The translations under genes and the position numbers were made by a program. A DNA stretch of 64,000 nucleotides from Butyricicoccus pullicaecorum (GTDB taxonomy: Bacteria; Bacillota; Clostridia; Oscillospirales; Butyricicoccaceae). Positions 8,999 to 17,435 of the stretch are shown in pieces (the first letter of the stretch is position 1; each line of letters starts with the position of its first letter). Under the pieces are notes generated by a model, which did no database searches, had not been told where the DNA came from, and was given only the letters and a program-made list of their open reading frames with translations. The stretch lies in the NCBI GenBank assembly GCA_018366035.1, contig JAGZIW010000001.1, positions 308,642 to 372,641 on the forward strand, written 5' to 3'.

Positions 8999-9159
8999 TG
9001 AGTGAACAGAGAGAAACCAGAGAAATGCAGTATCAACTATCCAGAAAACTGCTGGATTTGATGCTTAAAAACGGATTTTTGGAGCCGGATGAATATGCAC
9101 AAATTGATGCCCTGAACCGGTCAACATTTTCTCCAGAACTGGCGGAAGTATATGCGTAA
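8998..9159 (+). CDS. SHOCT-like small protein
   Basis: A 53-residue protein starting at GTG 8998, overlapping the stop of the previous gene by one base. The C-terminal half (LLDLMLKNGFLEPDEYAQIDALN) looks like a SHOCT-type short helical motif, common in small proteins next to recombinases of Clostridia elements. Its translation is probably coupled to the preceding gene. Function is unknown; it may mediate oligomerisation. Confidence 0.5.
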   Translation: MSEQRETREMQYQLSRKLLDLMLKNGFLEPDEYAQIDALNRSTFSPELAEVYA

Positions 9160-9238
9160 AAACATTGGATATATGAAAAAAAGTGTGGTATTGTGTTGTA
9201 CTGACAGGAGGAAATGCTCCTGAGAAAGGAGAAAAAAC

Positions 9239-10831
9239 ATGGGTAAGAAGATTACAAAAATAGAACCTGTGAAGCAAAATCAGGCTGTAGAATATGCTGC
9301 CCCAAAACGGGTATGTGCCTACTGCCGTGTCAGCACCGGCAGTGTCGGGCAGAAAAATTCCTTTGAAGCACAGGTACAATACTACACCCGACTCATTGAG
9401 GAAAAACCAAATTGGATATTGGTTGGAATCTATGCGGATGAAGCACGCAGCGGTACAAAAGTAAAAAGCCGTGACAGATTCCAACAGATGATACAGGACT
9501 GCAGGCAAGGAAAAATAGACCTCGTCCTGACAAAGTCTGTCACCCGTTTTGCGAGAAATACAGTGGACAGTATCAATACCATTCGTATGTTGAAAGGACT
9601 TGGCATAGAGGTCTACTTTGAAAAAGAACGAGTCAGCACTCTATCCCAGAAAAGTGAACAGCTGTTGACCATATTAAGTTCCATCGCACAGGGCGAGTCA
9701 GAGAGCATCTCCACCAATAACCGATGGGCGATTACACGAAGGTTTCAAAATGGTACTTACACAATCAGCTGTCCCGCATACGGCTACCAAAACGATGAAA
9801 ACGGAAACCTAATCATTCATCCAGAGGAAGCTACAGTCATCCGTAGGATTTTTGATGAATACCTTGGCGGAAAAGGCTCCTATGCGATTGCAAAAGAATT
9901 GCAGAAGGAAGGAATCCCGACCATACGGACAGCAAAATCATGGCATGATAATGTAGTAAAGGGAATCTTACGGAATCCGGTGTATGAGGGCGATCTGCTC
10001 TATCAGAAAACATATACAACAGAAGGCGTCCCATTCACGAGAAAACATAATCACGGAGAACTGCCAAAGTATCTGGTATCAGATAACCATGAACCGATTA
10101 TCAGCAGAGAAGAAGCAGAGGCGGTACGGCAGATTTATGAATATCGCAGACAGAAACATCACATGGAAAATGTGGAGATTTATCAAAGCCGTTATGCATT
10201 CAGCGGTCGGATCATCTGCGGAGAGTGCGGCAGTACATTCCGCCGGCAAAAGATCTATATCGGAAAACCATATGAAAAGATTCAGTGGAGCTGCCACCGG
10301 CATATCGCAGATATTACAAAGTGTAAGCAGAAACCGATTCGGGAAGATGTGATTCAGAAAACGTTTGTGAGTATGTGGAACAAGCTGGCCGGGCATGCGG
10401 AAGATGTCCTGCTTCCCCTGCTTGCAGTATTGAAAGCAGTACCAAATGATGTGGCACAGGAGCAGGAATTGCTGACATTGGAAAACAGAATACAGGAACT
10501 GAAACAGCAGAGCCATTGGTTGCAGAAAGTCCTCTCGGACGGCGACATAGGCTCTGCTGTTTTTATAGAGCGACGGAATCAGCTGGATACCGAGCTGGAA
10601 GAAATCAGCCGCAGGCAGCAGTTCCTAAAAGAGCAGAACCTGATGGAACAGGAAATTGCGCAGACCGAGTATCTGCTGACGGTCTTCCGAACCCGACCGG
10701 CTATGATAGAAGAATTCGATGAAGAATTGTTCCGGCTGATTGTTGAAAGGATCAGAATATATCCGGACCGGCTGTGCTTTGAACTGAAAAACGGTCTGGA
10801 ATTGGAAGAACACTATGGAAAGGAAGTGTAA
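9239..10831 (+). CDS. Large serine recombinase (first of three)
   Basis: A 530-residue site-specific recombinase. The catalytic resolvase domain occupies about residues 20-170, with the nucleophile in YCRVS (Ser32) and the arginine-rich LTKSVTRFARN. Next come the recombinase DNA-binding domain (about 185-300, PAYGYQND...), a zinc ribbon with CGECG and a later cysteine pair (about 320-365), and a C-terminal coiled coil. It would excise and insert the element by two-base staggered double-strand breaks and subunit rotation. It opens an uninterrupted run of three recombinase genes with spacings of 3 and 0 bases, which implies co-expression. Confidence 0.88.
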   Translation: MGKKITKIEPVKQNQAVEYAAPKRVCAYCRVSTGSVGQKNSFEAQVQYYTRLIEEKPNWILVGIYADEARSGTKVKSRDRFQQMIQDCRQGKIDLVLTKSVTRFARNTVDSINTIRMLKGLGIEVYFEKERVSTLSQKSEQLLTILSSIAQGESESISTNNRWAITRRFQNGTYTISCPAYGYQNDENGNLIIHPEEATVIRRIFDEYLGGKGSYAIAKELQKEGIPTIRTAKSWHDNVVKGILRNPVYEGDLLYQKTYTTEGVPFTRKHNHGELPKYLVSDNHEPIISREEAEAVRQIYEYRRQKHHMENVEIYQSRYAFSGRIICGECGSTFRRQKIYIGKPYEKIQWSCHRHIADITKCKQKPIREDVIQKTFVSMWNKLAGHAEDVLLPLLAVLKAVPNDVAQEQELLTLENRIQELKQQSHWLQKVLSDGDIGSAVFIERRNQLDTELEEISRRQQFLKEQNLMEQEIAQTEYLLTVFRTRPAMIEEFDEELFRLIVERIRIYPDRLCFELKNGLELEEHYGKEV

Positions 10832-10834
10832 CAA

Positions 10835-11731
10835 ATGCAAAGGCATACACCGCTTGGGTATCAGATTCAGAACGGCAAAGCAGAAATTGAGCCTGAAACT
10901 GCGGAATTGGTAAAGGAAGTTTTTAATGCGTACTTAGCCGGAACGTCTACATACCGAATTGCAAAAGATTTTACACAGCGTGGGATATTAAACGCAAGCC
11001 ATAAACCTTCTTGGAACCACGGATCTATCGGAAAGATTCTGGAGAACCAAAAATATTTGGGAGATGAGTTCTATCCTCCCCTGATTGAACGAAGCATATT
11101 TGAGCAGGTACAGAGCAGACGAATACAACGGGTGAAAGACTTGGGCAGAGCCGCCCGGCCAAACAGCTTTGCGAATCAAAGCGTCTGGAGCAGCCTGCTG
11201 GTCTGTGGAAAATGCGGACAGCCTTACCGCAAATACACAGAGAAAGGAAAGCATCCGAAGTGGAGATGCAAGCATTACATCCATCGCAATCATGTCCTCT
11301 GCCGCAACCGGTTTTTAAGCGAAGAACAATTGGAACAGGCATTTATACAAGCAATCAATCAGGTAATAGAAACGCCTTCCTATCTGAAGCCGGACTTCAA
11401 GGAATTACCGCTGCAGGAAAGTACAGCCGAGCGAAAGCTGACCACTCAGATCAACCGTCTGCTGGCAGAACCGAGTTGTGATGCGCAGGCGGTCAAACAG
11501 CTGGCATTCCAAAGGGCTGCGGAACAATATCGGAATATCCGGGTAGATGACAGAGCCTATCAGAATGAAAAAATAGCAGATGCCCTGAGTGGTGTCGGAA
11601 TACAGACTGTATGTGACCTGACACTGCTGGAGGAAACCATAGGAAAAATTGTGGTACAAAAACATACCGGTCTGGAATTCTATCTGAAAAATGGCCGGAG
11701 CATTACTATACCGATAAAGGAGGAAACATAA
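10835..11731 (+). CDS. Recombinase-family protein without catalytic domain (second of three)
   Basis: A 298-residue protein that begins directly with the recombinase DNA-binding domain (RHTPLGYQIQNGKAEIEPE...) and continues through a zinc ribbon (CGKCGQPYRK, later CKHY and C) and a helical tail. The N-terminal resolvase domain with the nucleophilic serine is absent, and no remnant lies upstream because the first recombinase gene ends three bases before. It can probably bind att-like DNA or hetero-oligomerise but not cut. The conserved position between two active recombinases suggests a specificity or directionality role. Confidence 0.8.
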   Translation: MQRHTPLGYQIQNGKAEIEPETAELVKEVFNAYLAGTSTYRIAKDFTQRGILNASHKPSWNHGSIGKILENQKYLGDEFYPPLIERSIFEQVQSRRIQRVKDLGRAARPNSFANQSVWSSLLVCGKCGQPYRKYTEKGKHPKWRCKHYIHRNHVLCRNRFLSEEQLEQAFIQAINQVIETPSYLKPDFKELPLQESTAERKLTTQINRLLAEPSCDAQAVKQLAFQRAAEQYRNIRVDDRAYQNEKIADALSGVGIQTVCDLTLLEETIGKIVVQKHTGLEFYLKNGRSITIPIKEET

Positions 11732-13372
11732 ATGGCACAGGCAAAAAAGAACATATCAGTCATTCCGGCAACGGGAACGTATGACCGACATATCCGACCA
11801 CAGATGAAAGCCTTGCGTGTCGCTGCATACTGCCGTGTCAGCACCCTGCAGGAGCAGCAGGAAAGCAGCTATGAAGCGCAGGTCAGCTACTATACAGAAA
11901 AAATACGAGGCAATCCCAACTGGAAACTGGCCGGCATTTATGCTGATGACGGAAAAAGCGCGACCAGCACGAAAAAACGCTCGGATTTCCAAGCAATGAT
12001 TGATGATTGTATGGCGGGAAAAATTGATATGGTACTGACAAAATCCATCAGCCGCTTCGCCCGTAACACAGTCGATGCTCTCATTAACATCCGAAAGCTG
12101 AAAGAAAAGAACATCGCAGTGTTCTTTGAAAAGGAAAACATCAATACGATGGAAGGAAGCGGCGAGCTGCTGCTGACCATACTGAGCAGTCAGGCACAGG
12201 AGGAAAGCAGGAATATCAGCGAAAACTGCCACTGGGGAATCGTCCGGAAATTCGAGGATGGCAAGGTAATCGTCAATCACAGCAAGTTTATGGGATACAC
12301 TAAAGACGGGGATGGAAACCTTGTGATTGTACCGGAAGAAGCGGAAGTGGTGCGCAGAATTTTCCGACTGTTTCTGGAGGGCAACAGCAGCTACCGAATC
12401 AAGAGGATTCTGGAAGCGGATGGCATCAAAACCGCAACCGGGCAGACAACATGGTACGCAACTACCATTGACAAGATGCTCTCAAACGAAAAATATATGG
12501 GAGACGCCCTGCTGCAGAAAACCTATACCGTGGACTTCCTGACCAAGAAGAAAGTCAAGAACCGAGGGATTGTGCCGCAGTATTACATTGAAGATGACCA
12601 TGAACCTATCATCCCCAAAGAGTTGTTCCATCGGGTACAGGAGGAAAAAGCACGCAGAGCCAGTATCTACCGTCCGGCATCCCGTAAGAAGGATGCACCA
12701 CAGAAAGGAAAATACAGTTCCAAATATGTACTGTCAGATATTATGGTCTGTGCAGAATGCGGCCAGCCATATCGCAGACAGGTGTGGTCAAAGTATGGAC
12801 AGAAACAGGCGGTTTGGCGCTGTGACAACCGTTTAAAGCACGGTTCCAAGCGGTGCAAACATTCCCCTACCCTCAAAGAAAAAACGCTCCATGAAGCGAT
12901 TATGACAGCCATCGGCAGCGTGGTGGAAGATCAGGGAGCATTTGTACAGGCATTCCGTGAAAATGTGATCCGAGTCATCGGCAGCTACTCTTCATCTGCA
13001 GAACCGACAGAATATGATAAGCAAATCGAAGTACTGCAACAGAAAATGCTGGAGCTGATCGAAGAAAGTGCCGGAAAGCAGAGTGCAGATGAGGACTTTG
13101 ATAAAGAATACCGTGTGATCGCAGACCGTATGAAGGAATTGAAAAAGCAGAAGGCGAAGAAACTCAAAGAGAGCCAATTAGCGGATGCTTATGGACAGCG
13201 TGTGAAAGATATGGAGCAGTATACCCGAAAGATTGGCTACTTGAAACGGGAGTTTGATGACGAACTGGTACGGCGACTCCTGAAAACAGTACGGGTTATC
13301 AATGAGAATAAGATAGAGATTCACTTCCGGTCAGGTATTTTAATAACACAGCGTTTAGATGAAGCTGAATAA
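11732..13372 (+). CDS. Large serine recombinase (third of three)
   Basis: A 546-residue complete large serine recombinase. The nucleophile is Ser37 in AAYCRVST, and LTKSISRFARNTVD supplies the catalytic arginine. The recombinase domain, a zinc ribbon (CAECGQPYRRQ ... CDNRLKHGSKRCK) and a long coiled coil rich in Lys and Glu follow. It starts immediately after the stop of the catalytic-less paralogue. A terminator closes the run. It is similar to, but clearly distinct from, the recombinases at 9.2 and 18.5 kb, so these are old paralogues. Confidence 0.88.
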   Translation: MAQAKKNISVIPATGTYDRHIRPQMKALRVAAYCRVSTLQEQQESSYEAQVSYYTEKIRGNPNWKLAGIYADDGKSATSTKKRSDFQAMIDDCMAGKIDMVLTKSISRFARNTVDALINIRKLKEKNIAVFFEKENINTMEGSGELLLTILSSQAQEESRNISENCHWGIVRKFEDGKVIVNHSKFMGYTKDGDGNLVIVPEEAEVVRRIFRLFLEGNSSYRIKRILEADGIKTATGQTTWYATTIDKMLSNEKYMGDALLQKTYTVDFLTKKKVKNRGIVPQYYIEDDHEPIIPKELFHRVQEEKARRASIYRPASRKKDAPQKGKYSSKYVLSDIMVCAECGQPYRRQVWSKYGQKQAVWRCDNRLKHGSKRCKHSPTLKEKTLHEAIMTAIGSVVEDQGAFVQAFRENVIRVIGSYSSSAEPTEYDKQIEVLQQKMLELIEESAGKQSADEDFDKEYRVIADRMKELKKQKAKKLKESQLADAYGQRVKDMEQYTRKIGYLKREFDDELVRRLLKTVRVINENKIEIHFRSGILITQRLDEAE

Positions 13373-13387
13373 GGCAGAGTAAATGAA

Positions 13388-13412
13388 AAGGGAGCGAAGC
13401 GGCTCTCTTTTT
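13388..13412 (+). terminator. Terminator after recombinase triplet
   Basis: AAGGGAGC and GCTCTCTT flank the six-base loop GAAGCG and run into TTTTTC. A sister copy with a better stem is found at about 15.24 kb. Confidence 0.7.
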
Positions 13413-13777
13413 CATCTTTAAAATTGAATTTGACAGACTAATAAGCTTGGTTATAATAAAGCATACTGCAAGAATATTTCGTATTTTGATATTGAGGCAG
13501 ATACAATTAAATTAATGAATAAAATTGATTAGTAACTTAAAAAGAGTTACACTTAAAATAAATTCCTAATGGGAGTGAAAGTGATGACATATATTGAAAA
13601 TCTCTCTTCCATTTCTGAAATTTGCGCTTGTGCAAGTGAAAGAGTGGGAGGACTCATTCATGGACACTGATGTCCAAAATATTAATTTTTTTATGTGACA
13701 GACGCAGTATCATTGCAGGTAATTGACTGATATGATATAATAAAAAAGGAAAATGGGCGTAGAAAGGATGTGCAGAA
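13413..13777 (+). other. Intergenic region after the recombinases
   Basis: No convincing gene. It holds AT-rich sequence whose first 80 bases resemble 15.29-15.39 kb. It also contains a 28-codon frame at 13584-13670 (MTYIENLSSISEICAC...) with a weak GGGAG site, and an AAAGGATG-like site before the next gene. I see no further structure. Confidence 0.4.
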
Positions 13778-14569
13778 ATGGGAGAAAACCATCAGTTTCG
13801 AGAAGAAGATCTTGAGCGTCTGCGTAAGTTCCGTCTGATGGATGATGATTTTATGTCCAAGTGTTTTGAGGATAATATTGAATGTACCGAACTGGTCATC
13901 CAGATTGTGTTGAATCGGGAAGATTTAAAAATCGAACAGGTACATACGCAGCATCAAATCAAGAATTTGCAGGGACGTTCTGTTATTCTTGATATCTACG
14001 CGGTAGATAAATCCGGAAAAAGATATAACATCGAAATCCAGAGGGCTGATCGTGGAGCTGTTGCAAAACGAGCCAGATATCACAGCAGCATAATAGATGC
14101 AAATACAATCGTATCAACTCAGGAATATGATAAGTTGCCGGAAACCTATGTGATTTTTATCACCGAAAACGATGTTCTGAAGAAGAATCTTCCGATTTAT
14201 CATATTGACAGAGTGATTCAGGAAACCAATGAGTATTTTGGGGATGAATCACATATCATATATGTAAATGGCGCATATCAGGATGACACACCGCTGGGAA
14301 TTTTAATGAAAGATTTTTCCTGCAGCAGACCGGAGGATATGCACTATAAACCATTGTATGAACGAACAAAGTATTTTAAGGAAACAGAGGAAGGAGTGGC
14401 TGCCATGTGTAAAATGATGGAAGATATGCGGAATGAAGCTACAAGAGAAGCCGCAATAAAAACTGCAAGTAAGTTGCTTCGGTTCGAAAAATTGTCTTGT
14501 GAGAAAGTTGCAGAGTATACGAATCTTCCTTTGGAAGAAGTAAAAAAATTGGCAAAAGAAGTTGTGTAA
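13778..14569 (+). CDS. Rpn family recombination-promoting nuclease/putative transposase
   Basis: A 263-residue PD-(D/E)XK nuclease of the Rpn/YhgA-like group. The catalytic core is visible as LDIYAVDKSGKRYNIEIQ (Asp72, Glu86, Gln88). KRARYHSSIIDA follows, and a C-terminal helical tail contains NLPLEEVKKLAKE. Related proteins promote RecA-independent recombination or act in phage defence through DNA cleavage. Start at ATG 13778 after AGAAAGGATG. The gene sits alone between two copies of the recombinase-end sequence and has a truncated copy of its own tail downstream. Confidence 0.8.
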   Translation: MGENHQFREEDLERLRKFRLMDDDFMSKCFEDNIECTELVIQIVLNREDLKIEQVHTQHQIKNLQGRSVILDIYAVDKSGKRYNIEIQRADRGAVAKRARYHSSIIDANTIVSTQEYDKLPETYVIFITENDVLKKNLPIYHIDRVIQETNEYFGDESHIIYVNGAYQDDTPLGILMKDFSCSRPEDMHYKPLYERTKYFKETEEGVAAMCKMMEDMRNEATREAAIKTASKLLRFEKLSCEKVAEYTNLPLEEVKKLAKEVV

Positions 14570-14593
14570 AGGTATACGAGCTGTATCGCGACA

Positions 14594-14776
14594 ATGACAA
14601 GTAAAATAATAGAAGATATGTTGAATGAAGTTGTACAAGAAACTGTGTTAGCAGAACGCATAGAGTTTGCGAGTAAACTGCTTCGGTCTGAAGATTTTTC
14701 ATATGAAAAAATTGCTGAATACACCAATTTGCCATTAGAAAAAGTACAAGAACTGGCAAAAGAACTTGGTGCGTGA
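14594..14776 (+). pseudogene. Duplicated C-terminal tail of the Rpn nuclease
   Basis: A 60-codon frame (MTSKIIEDMLNEV...) whose residues ASKLLRSEDFSYEKIAEYTNLPLEKVQELAKE match the last 40 residues of the upstream nuclease at most positions. There is no catalytic part and only a weak ribosome binding site. It is either a decayed tandem duplication or a small protein carrying the tail domain alone. The synonymous and conservative differences show that the duplication is not recent. Confidence 0.65.
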
Positions 14777-14796
14777 CAGTTTCTGAGCTAAAAAAG

Positions 14797-14835
14797 AAAA
14801 ACTCTTGAGTGGATTGTTCGCTCAAGAGTTTTTTA
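14797..14835 (+). terminator. Rho-independent terminator
   Basis: Perfect arms AAAACTCTTGAG and CTCAAGAGTTTT with an eleven-base loop, followed by a T run. It ends the Rpn transcription unit. Confidence 0.85.
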
Positions 14836-14839
14836 TACT

Positions 14840-15102
14840 AAGGTGAAATATTGTGCCACAACCTGTGGCACAAATTATAAGTCAGTGCCTTACGAAAATA
14901 CAGTAATCTTTGTTATAAAGTAACCGCCCAATAAAGCAGCGAAAGTAGATATATTGCGGTAGTGAGAATCATCGAAAGCCGGGGAACCGGCATTAAAAGA
15001 ATGTTTAGCTTTTGCAGAGAATATGATGATATTAGAGAACCGTAGCTATTAGAAATAGGCGATAGTTTTCGGGTTAATTTGTACAGACCTTCTTATAATG
15101 CG
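14840..15102 (+). other. Non-coding stretch before repeat cluster
   Basis: No ORF with coding character. It includes the small hairpin GCCGG-GGAA-CCGGC near 14980 and AT-rich flanks. It separates the Rpn unit from the repeat cluster and the recombinase scar. Confidence 0.35.
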
Positions 15103-15154
15103 GTTCACCAAAGTTCACCAAAGTTCACTAAAAAGTTCACCAAATGATGTGAAC
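15103..15154 (+). repeat. Cluster of GTTCACCA repeats
   Basis: GTTCACCA or GTTCACTA occurs at 15103, 15113, 15123 and 15135, and an inverted GTGAAC ends at 15154. The first three are 10 bp apart, close to one helical turn, so a protein could bind them on one face. They lie just before the recombinase 3' scar. An iteron, a regulator site or part of an attachment site are all possible. Confidence 0.5.
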
Positions 15155-15170
15155 CTGCCACAGCAAAAAA

Positions 15171-15227
15171 TATAAGATAGAGATCCACCTCCGGTCAGGG
15201 ATTTTAATTTTAGATGGAGTTGAATAA
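15171..15227 (+). pseudogene. 3' end remnant of a large serine recombinase
   Basis: Nineteen codons reading YKIEIHLRSGILILDGVE and a stop, matching the last residues of the recombinase ending at 13372 (NKIEIHFRSGILITQ...DEAE). The match continues at DNA level through the terminator and about 120 bases beyond. It marks an old recombination or insertion boundary. Confidence 0.75.
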
Positions 15228-15238
15228 AGTGGTAGATG

Positions 15239-15266
15239 AAAAGGGAGCGAAGCGGCTCCCTTTTTT
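15239..15266 (+). terminator. Terminator copy at recombinase scar
   Basis: AAGGGAGC-GAAGCG-GCTCCCTT with a following T run. It is the same hairpin as at 13388-13412 but with perfect arms. Confidence 0.75.
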
Positions 15267-15412
15267 ATCAAAATAATAATTTCAATAAATATAATCCTCT
15301 GATATTTTGCGCTTCTTTTGCAAAATTGAATTCAATAGATTGACCCTAATCATAATAAAGCATATAATGAAAATATAGTTTTGCGAATGTTTTGCAGAAT
15401 GGAAGGGGTTAT

Positions 15413-16735
15413 ATGCTGTTAGAATTTAAGGCTTCGAATTACAAATCTTTTAAAGATGAATTGGTATTCTCACTAATTCCGGCTCCGAAACAAAAAGGGT
15501 TGGATTATAGTGTTCAGGAAGAAACAATAGAAAAACGGACATACAAAAGCTTGTGTTCAGCGGTTATCTATGGACCGAATGCTTCCGGAAAAACAAATAT
15601 TATCGGAGCAATGGATACATTCAAATCCATTGTGTTGCGTGGACATTTGCGCAATGCAAAAGATAAGAACAATCCGAATGCAGCAGCAGATGCGTTGGAA
15701 TTAATTCCGAATAATGCTGCTGACAGTCCTGTGCCGGTAAGTTTTTCGATTAAATTTATTGAAGATGGAAATTTAATTGAATATGCGTTTTCGGCAGATC
15801 TTGGAACATTTCCGGATGTGGACTATAAAAGAAGAATTGTATCAGAATCGTTGTCTGTAAATGAAAACAAGATATTTGCGCGTGGCAGTGAATTGGAATT
15901 CGGTTCTTTTCAATCAATTGAAGCCTTTATGGTAAATGCTTTTGAGCAAAACGAAGATGGAGCCAAAGCACTTGCAAAGAGTAATTTGAATGATGAGGAA
16001 CTGTTCCTAATGAATGGATTCAAAAATATGTTCAGCGCAAAACTTGTTGCTTTAATAAGTGAATGGCTTGATCATAAATTTATGGTCATTTATCGTGCGG
16101 ATGCTATGCAGTTGATTCGAAAATTCAGTGATACGAAGAAAAAATCCGTATATATAGAAAAAACGCTGAACGAAGCCGCCACTTGCTTCGGAATCAATTC
16201 CAATGTTCTTGGGTATGTACCGGAAAGAGATAACAATGAAGCAAGGCTGTGTTCGGTATTTAAACAGTCAACAAAGAAAACCGCTATACCGGCAGAATTA
16301 TTTGAATCCTATGGTACCATCCGCTTTGTCAATATGTTTCCGTTAGTAGTAAATGCGTTGTTGAATGGCGGAGCATTGATTGTCGATGAATTTGATGCCT
16401 CTATCCATCCGATGGCACTTATGAATATCATCAATATTTTTCATAACGATGAAATCAATGTGAATCATGCACAGCTGATTTTTAATACCCATAATCCTAT
16501 ATTTTTGAATTCCAATCTTTATCGGCGGGATGAAATTAAGTTTGTGGAGCGGGATGACAATTCACATGTCAGCAGCCATTATTCTCTTTCTGATTTTGGT
16601 ACTGCCGGAAAAAGTGGAGTCCGTAAAAATGAGGATTACATGAAAAATTATTTTGTAGACCGTTATGGCGCGATTAAAGATATCGATTTTACGCCGATTT
16701 TCGCGGAATTAATATTTCGCGGAAAAGAGATGTAA
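15413..16735 (+). CDS. AAA family ATPase (RloA-like, OLD/AAA_15 type)
   Basis: A 440-residue ABC/SMC-type ATPase. It starts with MLLEFKASNYKSF, the usual opening of this family, followed by Walker A GPNASGKTN (about residues 55-63). Late in the protein are a Walker B-like GGALIVDEFDASIHPM and a switch-region FNTHNP. Such ATPases are encoded next to RloB or TOPRIM nucleases and are predicted phage-defence effectors. The ATG at 15413 follows GGAAGGGG at 15401-15408; an upstream TTG at 15392 is less likely. Its RloB partner just downstream is broken, so the pair is probably not functional as encoded here. Confidence 0.75.
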   Translation: MLLEFKASNYKSFKDELVFSLIPAPKQKGLDYSVQEETIEKRTYKSLCSAVIYGPNASGKTNIIGAMDTFKSIVLRGHLRNAKDKNNPNAAADALELIPNNAADSPVPVSFSIKFIEDGNLIEYAFSADLGTFPDVDYKRRIVSESLSVNENKIFARGSELEFGSFQSIEAFMVNAFEQNEDGAKALAKSNLNDEELFLMNGFKNMFSAKLVALISEWLDHKFMVIYRADAMQLIRKFSDTKKKSVYIEKTLNEAATCFGINSNVLGYVPERDNNEARLCSVFKQSTKKTAIPAELFESYGTIRFVNMFPLVVNALLNGGALIVDEFDASIHPMALMNIINIFHNDEINVNHAQLIFNTHNPIFLNSNLYRRDEIKFVERDDNSHVSSHYSLSDFGTAGKSGVRKNEDYMKNYFVDRYGAIKDIDFTPIFAELIFRGKEM

Positions 16736-16738
16736 TGT

Positions 16739-16799
16739 ATGCGTAAGGAAATAGAACTTATTATTTTTCAGTAGAGGGCGAAACAGAACAGTGGTATTT
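16739..16799 (+). pseudogene. Truncated, frameshifted rloB-like gene
   Basis: After ATG CGT AAG the next frame reads NRTYYFSVEGETEQWYL, the characteristic start of RloB-domain proteins. One missing G in the AAGG run would restore the frame. The similarity stops at about codon 20, and the stop codon of a convergent gene begins four bases later. This is the clear trace of an rloB gene destroyed by insertion or recombination of the next module. Confidence 0.65.
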
Positions 16800-16802
16800 G
16801 TG

Positions 16803-17435
16803 TTACTCAAGCAGTTCGGATACATCGCACTTTAAAGTTTTGGCAAGACGCATTACAATATCAAACTGAGCTTTATTCAAATCTTTGCTTTTACGTTCAT
16901 ATGCACGAATAGTATTGAGTGAAACACCGGATTCATTTGCAAGAGCCTCCTGTGTTAATCCGCAGCGCTTCCTGGCGATTTTCAGTTTACTCTCGCTTTT
17001 GGAAAAATGAGCGTCAAGAACCTCGTAACTCTTTCCGATATCCGCTTCGTGAAGCGTTCCATATAGTCCGATAAGTTCATTGTAGGAAATTGTATCAAGT
17101 ATACTTTTGAAACTATGACCGGAATACCATTGATAATGTGTCAGCATCCAGCCTACCCAGTACACATCGCTGCGGTCGTAGTTTTCAATGCTGTCTGTAG
17201 TATAGACTTGCCCGGTTGTTTTTTCCATGACTTCCAGAAACAATTCCAATCCGCTTTTTCCCGCAATATATTTGGGATTGCCGCTTTCAATCTGTTCGGC
17301 AACATCGGATTGAATAAAGCGTTTCAAAAAGTCCGTACCATCCATTCCAAATTCCAATACGGCGTCGTGGAGCATATTGCCAACGGCACGGGAAGATTTA
17401 TTCAGATATAACTGATTGTAAGCGTGGGTCGTCAT
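16803..17435 (-). CDS. HTH (XRE) protein paired with ADP-ribosyltransferase-like protein
   Basis: A 210-residue protein. The N-terminal 150 residues (helical, with YDRSDVYWVGWMLTHYQ) are of unknown function, and the last 60 form a Cro/CI-type helix-turn-helix (LKIARKRCGLTQEALANESGVSLNTIRAYERKSKDL). It overlaps the upstream gene by 38 bases, so the two are co-translated. It is probably the antitoxin and autorepressor of the module; the promoter carries two palindromic repeats suited to such a repressor. Its stop abuts the broken rloB gene. Confidence 0.7.
   Translation of the reverse strand: MTTHAYNQLYLNKSSRAVGNMLHDAVLEFGMDGTDFLKRFIQSDVAEQIESGNPKYIAGKSGLELFLEVMEKTTGQVYTTDSIENYDRSDVYWVGWMLTHYQWYSGHSFKSILDTISYNELIGLYGTLHEADIGKSYEVLDAHFSKSESKLKIARKRCGLTQEALANESGVSLNTIRAYERKSKDLNKAQFDIVMRLAKTLKCDVSELLE

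Noticed and set aside
15103..15154. CRISPR array
   Set aside because: Units are only 8-10 bases with no unique spacers, so the cluster is not CRISPR.
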